From NCBI GenBank assembly GCA_963377175.1, contig CAUJNA010001835.1, positions 815,001 to 879,000 on the forward strand: 64,000 nucleotides of DNA, in the 5' to 3' direction. The notes under the pieces were generated by a model, which saw nothing but the letters and a program-made list of their open reading frames with translations, ran no database searches and was not told the origin of the DNA. The DNA is from Effrenium voratum (Eukaryota; Sar; Dinophyceae; Suessiales; Symbiodiniaceae). This document shows, piece after piece, positions 1 to 11,344 of the stretch. A program made the position numbers and the translations under genes. How positions within the stretch are numbered: position 1 is the first letter of the stretch; each line of letters opens with the position of its first letter.

Positions 1-921
1 CAAACAAAAAGTGGTGGGTTTGATTGGACACCAAAAGGAAAGCACGCACCCCTTTGTTTTGTGTTTCCAATTTCGAGACAAACCCAGATGATGGAAGTTG
101 GGAGAAGTTCAGATGGCTTTCTTGCTCCGATCGGAAATTTGAGTTTCTCGCCCAAGTGAACCATCCAAGTGGCGTCCTTTAACGGAACAGGAATGCCGGC
201 TCACTGATTTCCCCATTGAGAACCACTACATGTTTTTTGCAACACCAAAAGACAACCCAAAAAGCACAAAGAAGCAACAGACAAAACCACAAATGAACAA
301 GAGGCAAACAAAAATCACAGCTCTAAACCCAAAATGCATGATAATCATGAAAACCTTGCTGAGCTCTCGCAATGGTCTCTGCACCATATCCCCCATGCGG
401 ACAGTGGGCTGACATTAATATGATGTATGGGTGCCTGTTTCAAGACATGCTGGCCTGCAGTTCAAGGTGATCCAAACAAGGGTCCATATGAGCATACATG
501 TTCATTGGGGACCCGTTGGTGGGCATCCTTTAGGCGGAGATTTATGAAACATGTCCACCAGGGTGTTCCCTATGAAAGTCATAATGGTTGCGTCTTCGAA
601 TTGGGCTCTCCTCCAGCAGAGCCATTTCAAGTTCATTTTGAGGCAGATCCATATATGTCTTTTTCTCGAAACGGCCCCCCCCGCCTTGGATTTCAAGGGA
701 ATCTGAAAGGAAACAAACCACCTGGAGGAGATAGACCGATTCGTGTGATACAAGACATCTCGACTCTCAATTGCAGCTTGGATTGGTGCTTTGGCAAACA
801 GGGGGTGGTGTCACATTTAGCCTTCACAAGAACCAGGGCTTCAAATCCAGATCCAAGCCACCAATTTCAAGCCACCAAAAAAGGCTTGCCTGAACAAGGC
901 ATCCTAGGAAAAACACAACAC
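1..921. other. intron sequence of the subtilase gene
   Basis: No exon-like GC-rich island on either strand and no MSLGG-like stretch. The 220-codon open frame on the plus strand (427-1089) overlaps the YGVAK exon in antisense and resembles no family, so I treat this stretch as intron. Confidence 0.5.
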
Positions 922-971
922 CTGCTTGCTGCCGAGGCGCGTGAATTGTGCTGTGCTTGGCTACACCGTAT
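922..971 (-). CDS. subtilase exon with YGVAK motif
   Basis: 50 nt encoding YGVAKHSTIHAPRQQA between CTGCCAG|A and GCAG|GTGTTG. YGVAK directly follows the His region in proteinase K-like enzymes. The expected VKVL after HA is missing here, so the exon may end a few codons earlier than drawn. The acceptor is followed by A rather than G. Confidence 0.72.
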
Positions 972-3900
972 CTGGCAGATCGAAGAAAACGGAAATCAAA
1001 CACTCAGGAAAAAATGGTTTGCCACCAAAATGCTCCTCCCAGGAACTCAGCAAGTGAGGATTGTATATACAAGTCTTGTTCAGTCATGAAACCTCATGAG
1101 ACTCTAAGGTGACATCATGAAGAAGCTTGTCTTCGTCTAAGAGCCTAGTGGTAGAAGGCACAAGCCTTGGCAAAAGCCATCACCGAGGCCTCTGAAGACA
1201 GATACCCAAGGCCACGGCTAGCGGCGCTTCTTGGGTGTCGAAAACACAGATCCACATGTGGGGATATATCGTGGGACGGGCATTGCGAAAAGAAATCCGA
1301 AGCTCTAGCTGTCCCCACGTAAAGCTGGAATCGCCACCTGGAAGATGCACCAAACACTGGCATTTGCTTCGTGAAAGTCAAAATCTCAGGGCAAGTTGAA
1401 AAATTGCCAGGAATACCGTTGACGAGTTTTGCCCTCCAATGCGCTTGGCCGAACAAACGTCATGCTGGTGCATGTATGCCATGGAGAAGTCAACACATTC
1501 AATGTGAACGCGTTGAATATCTCCTTACGTCGGGCCATGGGAATGGTGCCCTTAACCCCTACATGGAACCTGTCTGGTAGAACAAGTTGGCTGTTTGGTA
1601 TGACCTGTCGGTAGAACTCCATGGGTAGAACGCGTCTGGCACGTTCCTCCTTGGAGTCCCAGACAAAAAGGGGTTGAAATAAGCTTCAGGCGATCTTGGC
1701 TCTGGACTCGAGTGGCTTGCTTTTGGTTGTTCACTTTGGTGGCTGGGGTGAGCCCAAACCAACAAGCAATAATGCTAAGGTCCCCACGAATTCGCCCCCA
1801 AACCACTACCCCCAGGCAAAAACGGGTACATCAAGGTCGAAAAACGACGCCGCTGAGGCCAAACGAAGGAGCCAAATGATACATTCCCACAGCAACCTTG
1901 CTTTTGAAGCCCCTCCCAGCAAAACAGCCCTGCTCGAATAGTTGTGGAGGTGGGAAAGATGTCTTGGAGGGGGGGGGGGGGTTAGGGTCTCTGAAAAAGA
2001 CGGCCTGAAAATTAGGCGTTCCTCGAGCAAAGGACCTTCATAATGAGCTTGTTTTACCCTCCAGCTTAAATAGTGCGGGAAGATGCTCGGTTTCGGAATG
2101 ATTGCATTTTTTGCGGAATTTTGGGTTCGACTTTTCAGGGACCCCCTCATTCACAAAAGAAACTGGCCCAGGTGGTATTCCCAACAGCCTTAGAGTTGCG
2201 GACCACTCCAGAGCTTGTTGACACAAGAATCAGAGGGACCACACCCTCCCCTCCCCCCCGCACAACCCCCCCCCGCCAAGAAGTCGGTACTTTGCTTTTG
2301 AGGGACCCACAACCCCCTCCGCACAACCCCCCCCCCGCCGCCTGTGTCCGCCCACTAGCCCGGCCAGGCGTGTGCCGTGACCCCGGTGGTCGGCGGCGCA
2401 GTCCTACCAACAGCAGTGGTTTCGAGTCGGTTTTTCTTTGGATTCCGTTTGGTTTCCCTTTGGTTCTGTAGTTCTTTGGCTTCCCTGTGCTTTCCCTGTA
2501 CTTTCTCGTTGGTTTTGGGTTTCCTTTTAACGGCATGGTCAAAATGGGTGTCTTTTGAGGGATGCTTTCTGGGGGTGATTCAAAGGAAAACCAATGGGAA
2601 ACCGTCAAACTCGGCGTTGCCTTCAAATCCGTTGCTTTCCCTTTAAAACCAAGCCAAAAAGAGTACCATCAAAAAAGGCACCCAAATGACGAGGTCTAAC
2701 CAGGAAATGTGGATATGTGAGCCATCTGTCTTGTGACCATGGCAACATGTGGGTCTTCTTTGGGAACCAGCTTTCTGAACTTTTCTGGGGAAGATCATCA
2801 GGGTGGGCCTTTTATAGGGGACCCTCGGAAAAAGTGATTGGTTTCCTGTGGGTTCCCTTTAAGCCAACCCCAAGCGGTCGGGTCCCCAACGAAGCGCAAC
2901 ACACCATGAAAGCACTGCTTTTTCAGGACCACAAAAGGACAACTGGGCTGCCCTCAGATCCCCCGATAAAAGTTGAACTTTTAGTGGGTTAGATGGAAAT
3001 CCCCACTAAACACTCAAAAGCTAAAAAGCAAACGGGATGGCTGCGAACCACCGAAAAAACCAAAGCCTCTTTTTGTTTTGGCGGGGGGGGGGGGGGGGGC
3101 GTGGCTCCAAAAAAGACAAACCCACCCAGGTCGCCCGCCCGGACCTTGGAGTCGCCCTCGCAAATCCGCAGCCCCGCATCTCCCACCTGGCGCTTCCGCC
3201 CGCGGAAACGCGCCCAAGCGCTCGCGGAAGTGTCCAAGCGGTCGGCTCCAACAAGCTGGGGGGGGGGGGGGGATTTTGATTGAAGAGGTTTCTCAAGCTA
3301 GTGGCCCAACATAGATTGCTTTCTACGTGGCGCGGTCGTTGTTTGAGGGGACTCCCCCAAAAACGGCGTTGGTTTTCCTTCTGGTGTCCCTTCGAATTCC
3401 AACAAGGCGGCCCGCCACTTTGAGAAACACCCATTCAAAAAAACGGCCCTCGAACAAGAGCTGCAAAAAAAAAAGGCAAATGGAATGCCAATCTAATTCC
3501 TATCCCAACTCACCGATCAAAACCTATGGGAATGGGTAGCCTAATTGGAAGTCCCGGTCGGTGCGGGGAGTTTGTGTTGAAAGCAAAAGGAGTCCCCGGG
3601 ACGTGTGAACCAAGCTGAAAGCGGAGATCTAGGCTGCGTTCAACAAAAGATCGGGTGTCTCAAAGATGGAGAAGGAATCCCGTTTGCCTGCTGTTTCAAG
3701 GGGAACAAGGAGATCGAAAACCCATTTGAGGGGGTGAACAACAGCAGTCCCACGTGCCCAAGATCGTTGTACCCCAGATTGAGTTAGTAGATGGCATAAT
3801 TCCCCTTTTGTACGAATGTGTTTATAAAATACTACCTCGGTAATGCGGTTTAGCAATGTGAAAACTCACAATTGAATATTGTCCATGAAATAAATGAAGT

Positions 3901-5987
3901 AAGCTAGTTCAATCAAAGGAACAAAGCTGCTGGCATGAACCGAAACGGAGAAGTCAGCCATCTACTTTCACCCAACTGCACATCGGGTCTATGGGGGTGC
4001 ATAGCCTTCCTCACCCCGAGAGAGAAATTTTATTGTCGTATCATGGCATGGACCAAACACCCCCACCCCCATACACCCGATACCCAAAACCCCCTCAAAT
4101 TTCCATAATCAAAATTGTGTGGTCCCCGTGAGTTTCGGTTTCTTCTTCGTTTTCCTGCCACCAAACCACAAGGGGGTCCCACCATTTCAAGAAACCAAGG
4201 CTTTAATAGGAATACTCCAACGGGCAGAACTTCGGTCGCGTGGGAGAAACCAAAAGAAATCATTGAGGATGTCTTTGCCCTTGCCGGCACCCGGGTAACC
4301 AGCCCTTTTTCGACTCGGAATTTTGAGTTGGGGGGGGGGGGGCTGGTGGGATGGTGGGATGTGATATCTTCAGGCTCGACGCAAGCCTCGCAAGATAGGA
4401 GCCTAGGTTGCCTTGGCATCTCGCACTATTCAAATTGCTACGCCATTCCCGAAGTTGACCAACTCGTCAAGTAGCTGCACATGGGGGGGGTTCTCACATT
4501 AGTGGACCCCTTGTTGGGTGGCCCTCGTTTTGAGAAACACCCGTATCGAGCATCTGCCAAGTCGAACTGGAAAAGCCATTGGCTCCCCGGTCACCTTGTT
4601 GGCTTAGGTTCCCCAAGACAAGAAGGTTGGCATGTGGTTCCCAAACTCGTTGCTCACCTAAACCGCCCAAACACCCAAACACGGTGCCTCCAAAGCGGGC
4701 ACTGCTCGGCCGGCCTTGGGCAGGGCCAAAGTAGATACCCCCAATGAACCCAGGATCAAGCAAAATGAGCGGAACCCTGGTTCAATTTGTTTGGGGGGGG
4801 GGTCCCCCTTCAGAGAGGATCTTTCACTTTGGTGTGTCACCCCCCAGTGAATTCGAGTCAACGTTGGGGGGTGGTTCTCCCTAAATCTGATCCCATCACG
4901 TTTAATGGGACCCAACCCGCCCACACCCCAAGTGGCCATGGGAAAAAGGATACCTTTCTTTGTTGGCTCTTTCTGGAAGGGTTTAGCCCTGCAAAAAGTT
5001 GCAAAATGGAATTGCACCCACTGGGCGTCTGGGACACTCACGGTACAAATGATCCAAATGATCAAAGATTATGAGAACATATTAACCATTGGAAGAGGTT
5101 TAAGTATTGAACAAGTCTTTGCACGTCAACAACCAAAAAGAGCTTTTGCAGCCAAATCCAGCCAAGACTTGCGGGGAAGGACTATCCCCCTTGCTTGACC
5201 AGGAGGCCAGGAAGCATGCGGCTGAAATTTTTGGTCTGGAAGAGCAGTGAAGGCAAAGCTTTGCATGGGACCCGCAAAAAGCCGCGCAAGAACTGGCATC
5301 GACCCGGGGCGCGCCATTGCTCCCGCACTTTGAACCAACTCCCAGGTCCTCCAAAACTGGCATCTCCAAAAGGCAGTGGCACCGGAAAACCGGGAAGTTA
5401 GAGGGCCCCGGAGTTGAGGCGGTGTCCTCTTGAAGACCCACAACCACCGATCCGAACCCAAAAAATCAACGGAGGGGGAGAACCACACCCCAAAGAGCCC
5501 TCGCCGCTCCGGGCGCCCGGGCAAAGTCCTTGTGACTTGTCCTGGAAGGAAATGGCACCGCGGCGGACGCGCAATCATCCCCTTTTACACGCGGCCAAAA
5601 GCGGCATTTCTCAGAAACGTGGGTCGACTTCCCTGAGCCGACTGAGAAAAATGAAGCCCCCGAGCCAAATCCGAGCTTTGGGTTCTCTTTGGAGTGATGT
5701 GGATGATTTGCTACCCGAGATTCCCCTCTTTTTGCAGGGAACAAATGTAAAGCGCTTGAACGAATACAACATACGCGCGAAATCAATCCAGCAAATCCCC
5801 GTTTTGGAGGGCAAACTGCAGGAAAACCCACTGTTTCCAAACCCAAGGGCTTGGCGGTTGTCGTTTTGGTTCCCCACGTCTCGTACCTTTGTTCCTGGAC
5901 ACCCCTGATACCGGGGTTCTCCTGATACCGGTGTCCAGGACGTAGACGTGCACGCTCTCCCCAGCTTTGGGGGTGTAGCGATAGGTC
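922..5987 (-). CDS. subtilisin-like serine protease (subtilase, S8 family), internal exons, partial gene
   Basis: Five exons (5922-5987, 5487-5541, 3145-3186, 2342-2403, 922-971, in transcript order) join in one frame. They encode the first half of a subtilase catalytic domain, an endopeptidase with an Asp/His/Ser triad. Seen: VHVYVLDTGI (catalytic Asp), TSHKDF and RALWG after it, RICEGDSKDCAAD, RGHGTRLAGLVGG (catalytic His), and YGVAKHSTIHA. The order and spacing match proteinase K-like subtilases, where DTGIRTTH, GHGTHVAGT and YGVAK follow one another. The His motif reads HGTR where HGTH is usual. The oxyanion Asn and catalytic Ser exons are not in the window and should lie beyond base 1. 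No propeptide or signal peptide exon was found to the right. Donors used are GA, GT, GT, GC and GT. Family assignment is strong; exact exon borders are inferred from phase. Confidence 0.82.
2342..2403 (-). CDS. subtilase exon with catalytic His
   Basis: 62 nt, acceptor GGTAG|G, encoding DCAADHRGHGTRLAGLVGGH; ends CACAG before a GC donor. The His of GHGT is the catalytic base. Arg replaces the usual second His (HGTH to HGTR). The intron begins inside C-rich low-complexity sequence. Confidence 0.83.
3145..3186 (-). CDS. subtilase exon, loop before His motif
   Basis: 42 nt between CGCCAG|G and AAG|GTCCGG, phase 0 at both ends, encoding VGDAGLRICEGDSK. Joined to the next exon it gives a Cys-containing GDSKDCAAD loop just before GHGT, as in many protist subtilases. 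It is short, so the call rests mainly on phase and context. Confidence 0.6.
5487..5541 (-). CDS. subtilase exon between Asp and His regions
   Basis: 55 nt, acceptor TTCCTTCCAG|G, encoding TSHKDFARAPGAARALWG. It continues DTGIR into TSHKDF, equivalent to THxEF in the family, and RALWG matches the conserved GRAxWG stretch. The GT donor (GTGGTT) is chosen by phase. Confidence 0.77.
5922..5987 (-). CDS. subtilase exon with catalytic Asp
   Basis: 66 nt encoding TYRYTPKAGES followed by VHVYVLDTGI; the Asp of LDTG is the catalytic acid. It starts after GAG|G and ends ATCAG before a GA donor (GAGAAC), so the AG joins the next G to give Arg. The 11 bases at the exon end recur 17 bp further into the intron. 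The true 5' border could lie further upstream. Confidence 0.82.
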
Positions 5988-6939
5988 CTCCATGGCGACT
6001 TGCATACCACGGTCGAAGTCCCCCCACCGTTCCCTGACTTAACTGTGTCGTTGCCCAAACCAAAACTACGAAAATTACGGCGGAAAGTCAAAAAGGGGCG
6101 TGATTTGCATTTAACTGGCTGGTGAGTGGAAACCTCCATGCTGCTCTTTTGCTCATTCAGAGGTAAATGGTCATCGCCTGGTTTGCTCGTCCCTTAAACC
6201 CAGCCAAAGAGTGGTTGTAACTTGTAGCCCCTTGCAATCCCTTCAACGATCATGCGCGGGGGCCGGAGCACAATTCCAGGTCGGCAGGGAATTTTCGTAC
6301 CCCAATTGTTTGGTTTGGGGATTCATTAAGGTTCATTGCCAAATTCCCTTGAGTTTCTACCGGCAAGTCATGGGTGACAGGAGTGGCCCCGGGAACTCAA
6401 ACCCCTCTTATTGTAGGTTCCATGCAAAGCCCCTCTTGGAAACAAGACTCAGTTGCTCGGTGACCCTGGAAAAAAAACAGGAACCCTTTTTGGGGAAGAC
6501 CATTTTTAGTGGGGCAGCCACTAAAAAAGGAAAAAGGGTGCCACTGAACAACTGAGAGTAGGTTCTCATGGTGCCAGCAGGTCACCGGTGACAGGAGGGT
6601 GGAAGACGAAGGCTAAAGCCTTTTTGGCGAAGCATCAAACAGCTTCTGCTCAACTCGCTTCCCCCAGCCTTGAGTTTGGACTTTGGCCCAAATGTACACG
6701 CCAAAAATCAAAGTGTCAGAGTTTGGCACATATGGCTGTCTCTTTTTTGAGGGTACCCCTTTTCTGGTAGGTGTTCAAGGTAAACCAAAAGGACAACCCA
6801 CCATTTTGCGCTAACTATCCAATTCTGAAGACCCCAGTTCGGGTGCTTGCTGCTTGGGGTGTTTCTTGGCTTTCTGAGTCAGAATTCTGCTTGCAATGGC
6901 GCCTTTCCGGCTTAAAGGATATGGGTGTGGCTTTTTTAG

Positions 6940-7020
6940 GGAACCCCCAAAATGATGATTTCCTTTTGGTGTCCGTTTAAAACCACCCAAAAAGGGGCAC
7001 CCTCAAAAAAGACACGCCCA
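6940..7020 (-). repeat. short dispersed repeat copy
   Basis: AAAATGATGATTTCC, TTTAAAACCACCCAAAAAGG and CCCTCAAAAAAGACAC in order; one of the least diverged copies. Intergenic. Confidence 0.75.
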
Positions 7021-7123
7021 TATTCCGAATGGGCGCTTTCCCGCTGATTCCCTTAAGCCCAGCAGGGGCGATTGTACCGTCGACTTGGTTGGCTAAGTTG
7101 AACATCGCCTCCCACAGGACTAG

Positions 7124-7200
7124 ATTCCAAAAATCAACAAGTCACAGTTGCTGCCGTACCCAGATTACGGCAGCAACTGTGACTTGTTGATTTTCGGAAT
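7124..7200. repeat. long near-perfect inverted repeat (hairpin)
   Basis: Arms 7124-7158 and 7166-7200 are 35 bp each, separated by a 7-nt loop, with a single mismatch near the base. The arms contain the stretch CAAGTCACAGTTGCTGCC and its complement. No coding potential. Confidence 0.95.
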
Positions 7201-7462
7201 TTACCCTGCAGCAGGGTTGCCTTCTTCCCCGTTTAAGCATCCTTGCGGAGCCCCAACAGATGTTTAAAGCCACCCTTCAAGATACAGGGGGCCCTTGTGG
7301 GGAAATACCCAGGGATCAAAGGCGGACGCCGTGGAAGACGTGACAACTAGACCACGGTTGGCCCGAAAGCATAACATCGCAAGCGAGGTCGGCCCAACGC
7401 TGCCGGATGCGTTCTTTTTCCCTACACGAAGCATTCCTGAAGCAAGCGCGAGACAGCACCAG

Positions 7463-7775
7463 GCAAGGTGCTCTGCGCAAACTGGTCGGTGCAAGTCGGT
7501 CTGCGCAAGTTGCTCTACGCAAGTTGCACTGTGCAAGTTGCTCGGCGCAAGTTGCTCCGCGCAAGTTGCTCCGTGCAAGTTGGTCCCTGCAAGTGGCTCC
7601 CTGCAAGTTGCTCTGTGCAAGCTGCTCTGTGCAAGTTGCTCTGTGCAAGTTGCTCTGCGTAAGTTGCTCTGCGCAAGTTGCTCTAGGCAAGGCGCTCTGC
7701 GCAAACTGGTGCGTGCAACTTGCTCCGCGCAAGTTGCTCTGCGCAAGTTGCTTTATGCAAGTTGCATCTTGCGAC
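7463..7775. repeat. 14-bp tandem array
   Basis: Degenerate copies of CTCTGTGCAAGTTG, roughly 20 units. Its translations on both strands are long and repetitive (LCKLLCASC, ATCAEQLA and similar) and are not proteins. Confidence 0.92.
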
Positions 7776-7785
7776 GCCCGCCCGC

Positions 7786-7863
7786 GGACCAGGGAGGAAT
7801 CGAACCCGCGACCCGCCGGTCCCGGGAGCAGGCGCGCGAACCACGAGACAACTCCCGAGGACC
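7786..7863 (-). other. degenerate tRNA-like sequence (tRNA pseudogene or SINE head)
   Basis: On the minus strand a perfect Pol III B box, GGTTCGATTCC, forms a T-arm-like loop, preceded by a weak A-box-like segment (GTCTCGTGG) at tRNA spacing. The acceptor and anticodon stems are mispaired and position 33 is not U, so it is not a functional tRNA. It lies between two tandem arrays. Confidence 0.42.
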
Positions 7864-7889
7864 AGTTCGAACAACAAAAGTTGCAAAAA

Positions 7890-8283
7890 ACCTCGACCGC
7901 CGATTCCCGCAGAGGGTTGCGCGAGCACCGCGGAAATCGCAAAAAAAGCCTCGAGTTTTTGCACCTTGACCACGCCGATCCCCGCAGAGGGTCGCGCGAG
8001 CATGTTAAAAATCGCAAAAAACCTCGAGTTTTTGCACCTCGACCACGCCGATCCCCGCAGAGGGTCGCGCGGGAACTTTAGAAATCGCAAAAAACCTCGA
8101 GTTTTTGCACCTCGACCACGCCGATCCCCGCAGAGGGTCGCGCGAGCACTTTAGAAATCGCAAAAAACCTCGGTTTTTGCACCTCGACCACGCCGATCCC
8201 CGCAGAGGGTCGCGCGAGTCGCAAAAAACCTCGTTTTTGCACCTCGACCACGCCGATCCCCGCAGAGGGTCGATTTTCGTGTA
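7890..8283. repeat. about 70-bp tandem array
   Basis: About five to six units sharing CCTCGACCACGCCGATCCC, GCAGAGGGTCGCGCGAG and an A-run; later units are shortened. GC-rich and unlike flanking intron sequence. Confidence 0.92.
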
Positions 8284-8334
8284 GTGTCGTCGGCACTACC
8301 CCGCCGCCCTAAGAAGAGATTTTAACTCCTCGCA

Positions 8335-8500
8335 AGTCAATTGCACTTGACTTGACTGCCTTTGCACTTGCAACTTGCACTTGACTCCATGCACTTGCAA
8401 CTTGCACTTGACTCCATGCACTTGCAACTTGCACCTGACTCCTTGCACTTGCAACTTGCACTTGACTCCTTGCACTTGCAACTTGCACTTGACTCCATGC
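8335..8500. repeat. 27-bp tandem array
   Basis: About six units built on ACTTGCACTTGACTCC followed by TTGCACTTGCA with few differences. It begins about 50 bp after the previous array. Confidence 0.93.
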
Positions 8501-8516
8501 GCAGCTCGCAATGACT

Positions 8517-8735
8517 CTCATGACTCCTTGCAATGACTTGCAATGACTCCTTGCAATGACTCCTTGCAATGACTCCTTGCAATGACTCCTTGCAATGACT
8601 CCTTGCAATGACTTGCAATGACTCCTTGCAATGACTCCTTGCAATGACTCCTTGCAATGACTCCTTGCAATGACTCCTTGCAATGACTCCTTGCATTGAC
8701 TTTCATGATGATGCTTCCTTGCAATGACACCTTGT
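8517..8735. repeat. 13-bp tandem array
   Basis: About 15 units of AATGACTCCTTGC, two of them truncated to AATGACTTGC. Very uniform, so recently expanded. It shares the GACTCCTTGCA core with the 27-bp array. Confidence 0.94.
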
Positions 8736-8939
8736 AATGACTCTCATGAGAACAACTCAAGTGAACCCAGCGGAAGAACCCTTCGCCATGCTTTCGAGAA
8801 AAACCGGGGGCCCGGGCCGATTGCCGTCCACCTAGGAGGCGGCTGCGAGTTGCGGACCCCAACTTGGATGTCCACTGCAGTAAGCAGGATGCATGTTGTA
8901 ACCGTAATTATGAGGGTGCTAAATTACAAGTAAGTCATA

Positions 8940-8978
8940 ACCATGATTGTAACCGACTTAGCAAGTTACAATCATGGT
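8940..8978. repeat. short perfect inverted repeat
   Basis: ACCATGATTGTAAC at 8940-8953 and its exact complement at 8965-8978, 11-nt spacer. It lies just left of the inverted repeat at 8985-9005. Confidence 0.85.
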
Positions 8979-8984
8979 TCTATC

Positions 8985-10046
8985 CTTACTAGGTTGGTTG
9001 GACAGCCAGAAGTAGCCCCTGAACCACGAACCCAACTAAGGGATGCCAGACAAATGGAGGATGTTTGACAAAAAGAAGAAGCGCTACGACATTTAAACAT
9101 GGCGTTGGCCCGAGACTGGGGGGAAACCCGGCGGAAAAGAAATTCGGGCCTCTTCGGTGCGGGAATCCTTCTGCAGGGTTCCGGTGAGGCCACTTTTGGC
9201 GGGCTAAATTCGAAACCCAACCGCTAAACACTAAAAAGCGAAAAAACTAAGGAACCGGATGGCTGGGAGCCAGCAAGTGAATACTCAACAAATTCACCCG
9301 AAGGGTCCCAAAAAAATGACGGCTCGATCTTTGCGGGGTCTTGACGGAAATGAAAGCAATCTATGGGTGTCTTTTTTTGGGACCCCTGGTTTAAAGGGAA
9401 ACAAAAGCAACATCAGCAATTGGGGGGAACCCGTATTTTGAGACTGCTATTTGGCATCAAGAAGTCTGTTCAGATTCACCAAGCAAGAACCTGCATCTTG
9501 GCACAAACCTGGGGTACACCAGAATACCACACTAATTATATCCCACATGACGCAGGAACCTCCAAATCGGTGAGCTCTCGTGTACTAATTCATCGAGACA
9601 CAATGCTCCTGGCTTATCTGCGTGCAGGTGGCACCCTTTCGCGCATTCTTTTCAGCGGATGGCCTTGTGTCGCGGAATGACCTGCTCTCCCCAACACGTC
9701 CGTTTTTCATCAAGGGCGTCCCTTTTTGTCTCTTCTTCATCTTACCCCAAGTTGGTGGTTGGATTGGTGGACTAGAAATCAAAAGGAGCCGGGGCCGAAA
9801 GCCCCAAACCATCCAAACCCATTAGGAAGCCGCCGACTCCTAAGTAGCCTGAAGTCCATCTTGGGTCCCGGGGACCCCTCTGCTCGTCTTGCGGCCCCAT
9901 CATCCCTTTGAGCAAGGAGCAAGGTCTGGGTGTCCCATTCTAAGCAGACATCTGAATCCAAAAAGCCTTTAGGATGTATGGGTCCTGGGGCACGAATCAC
10001 ATGGCAAAATGACCCCTCCTGCTTGGACGTTCAACCAACTTAGTAG
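8985..10046. mobile_element. possible non-autonomous element bounded by inverted repeats
   Basis: TTACTAGGTTGGTTGGAC near 8985-9002 is repeated in inverse as GTTCAACCAACTTAGTAG near 10029-10046, bounding about 1.06 kb. A related direct copy (ACTAAGTAGGTTGGACATCC) lies at about 10.08 kb. No transposase-like frame inside and no clear target duplication. Confidence 0.4.
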
Positions 10047-11344
10047 ACCAAGCCCAGCTGCCCAAGTTACCATGGTTGTAACCTTACTAAGTAGGTTGGA
10101 CATCCAAGTACGGATCTACCCTCGAAGTTTTCATCCGGTCAAACTACATCTAAAAGATGCGGGGTGATGCATAACCTGACTCTGGCCGACTCAGCTCAGC
10201 CAATGCCCCACTCCACAGCGCTCAAGGCGCCACCTAAAACTTTTCAAGCGAACCCGAACAAATCTGAAAACGAGGATCCTCAAAAGGATTGCTCTGAGAA
10301 CACTGGCTTTTGGGTCTCTTGGCCCAAATCTGGTGTACACGAAATGACATCTGTTTAGACTCTGGTTCCGCATGAAGTCTACCCTAGCATATGAAATCAA
10401 TGTTGCCAGGAAACCCCAGGTTAATCTGAAAAGGGGTACATGCATGCTGACGAATGTCAGTTAGCAGCGAACCCGACAAGGAAGCAGAACCCGTCGCACA
10501 CATTGCAGGACTCAGCTTGCCGTATGAATCAAAGAAAGCACGGGATTCCGCAGAAGCCCAGCCTGTAAACATCCCTCTCCCCCCCAAGGTCCCTTCAAAG
10601 TCGCCTCTCGCGAATGGCACCCGGAAACCCCTGGGGTCGCAGTTTTCCGACAGATCTGCGCGCCTTTTGGGTCTCGCAAATGCGACCCGCCTATCTTGAC
10701 GCGACACGCCGACTCGCCTCACTCGATCCTTCGACCGACGTCCAACGCAGCTCACTTGCCCAAGTCCAGTGGAAAAGCAGAGGACTCAGGGAGCCAATGC
10801 TATAGAGCTGCTCGAGTTCTTCACTTCGCCTAGTTGAACATGCCCCTTCTTGCCAACCGCTGCTTTCCCCATCTTCTCAAGGAGCCTGCTAAAACAGAGA
10901 GGCTCTGTTTGGAGAAACCGGGTGGCTGAATTCGGTCACACGTCAATTCGCGTTGGGCAGGTGAGAGGTCCTTCTTTGTGACCTATCGAGTGATCGGCGG
11001 CGCGAACCTCACTCTGGTGGATTCCCTTCTTTCGCAAGGTCAAACACCTTGCAGGGGCATCCTGATCATTTCCTAGCAAATAGGTCGCGTTCCTGCGCAT
11101 TCTCCTACACAATTGGATGATGCGTTGGGCCTGCAGCCGAAAACTTGCGAAGCGTGGCCAAACCTTCGCACTCTGGCGGAGGTGCTAACTTGACAAAGTG
11201 GAACCAAGGAATCCTGACGGCGCAAGTTCGTTGCCTGCTGCTATTGAACCTCGCCACGTTGAATTCAGATATTTGTGATTCTGAAAAAATCCATGCATCT
11301 ATATACACATACATCGAATGGATCCCTTGCTTTTTGCCACATCT

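Larger units (their letters stand above)
5988..11344. other. intergenic or 5' intron region between the protease and transporter genes
   Basis: Holds the hairpin at 7124-7200, the tandem arrays at 7.46-8.73 kb, the tRNA-like remnant and the 8.98/10.03 kb inverted repeats. Exon-like patches at 10.61-10.80 kb and 11.15-11.25 kb are open on several frames and could not be assigned. The propeptide exons of the protease should lie here but I could not find them. Confidence 0.5.

Noticed and set aside
1145..1456. 103-codon minus-strand frame considered as a further subtilase exon
   Set aside because: No subtilase motif, while the YGVAK exon at 922-971 joins the His exon in phase.
5100..5400. Plus-strand stretch LSPLLDQEARKHAAEIFG and FAWDPQKAAQELASTRGAP
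   Set aside because: Coding-like, but broken by a TGA, on the opposite strand inside a protease intron, and without splice borders. Kept only as a possible relic.
7786..7863. Functional tRNA gene
   Set aside because: The B box is perfect, but the acceptor and anticodon stems do not pair and U33 is missing.
7264..8862. Several long repetitive frames (CKLLCASC, ARSHCKES, VQVASA)
   Set aside because: Translations of the tandem arrays on both strands; no non-repeat coding core.
10614..10805. Plus-strand frame FPTDLRAFWVSQMRPAYL and onward
   Set aside because: GC-rich patch open in several frames on both strands; no splice-bounded version or family match.
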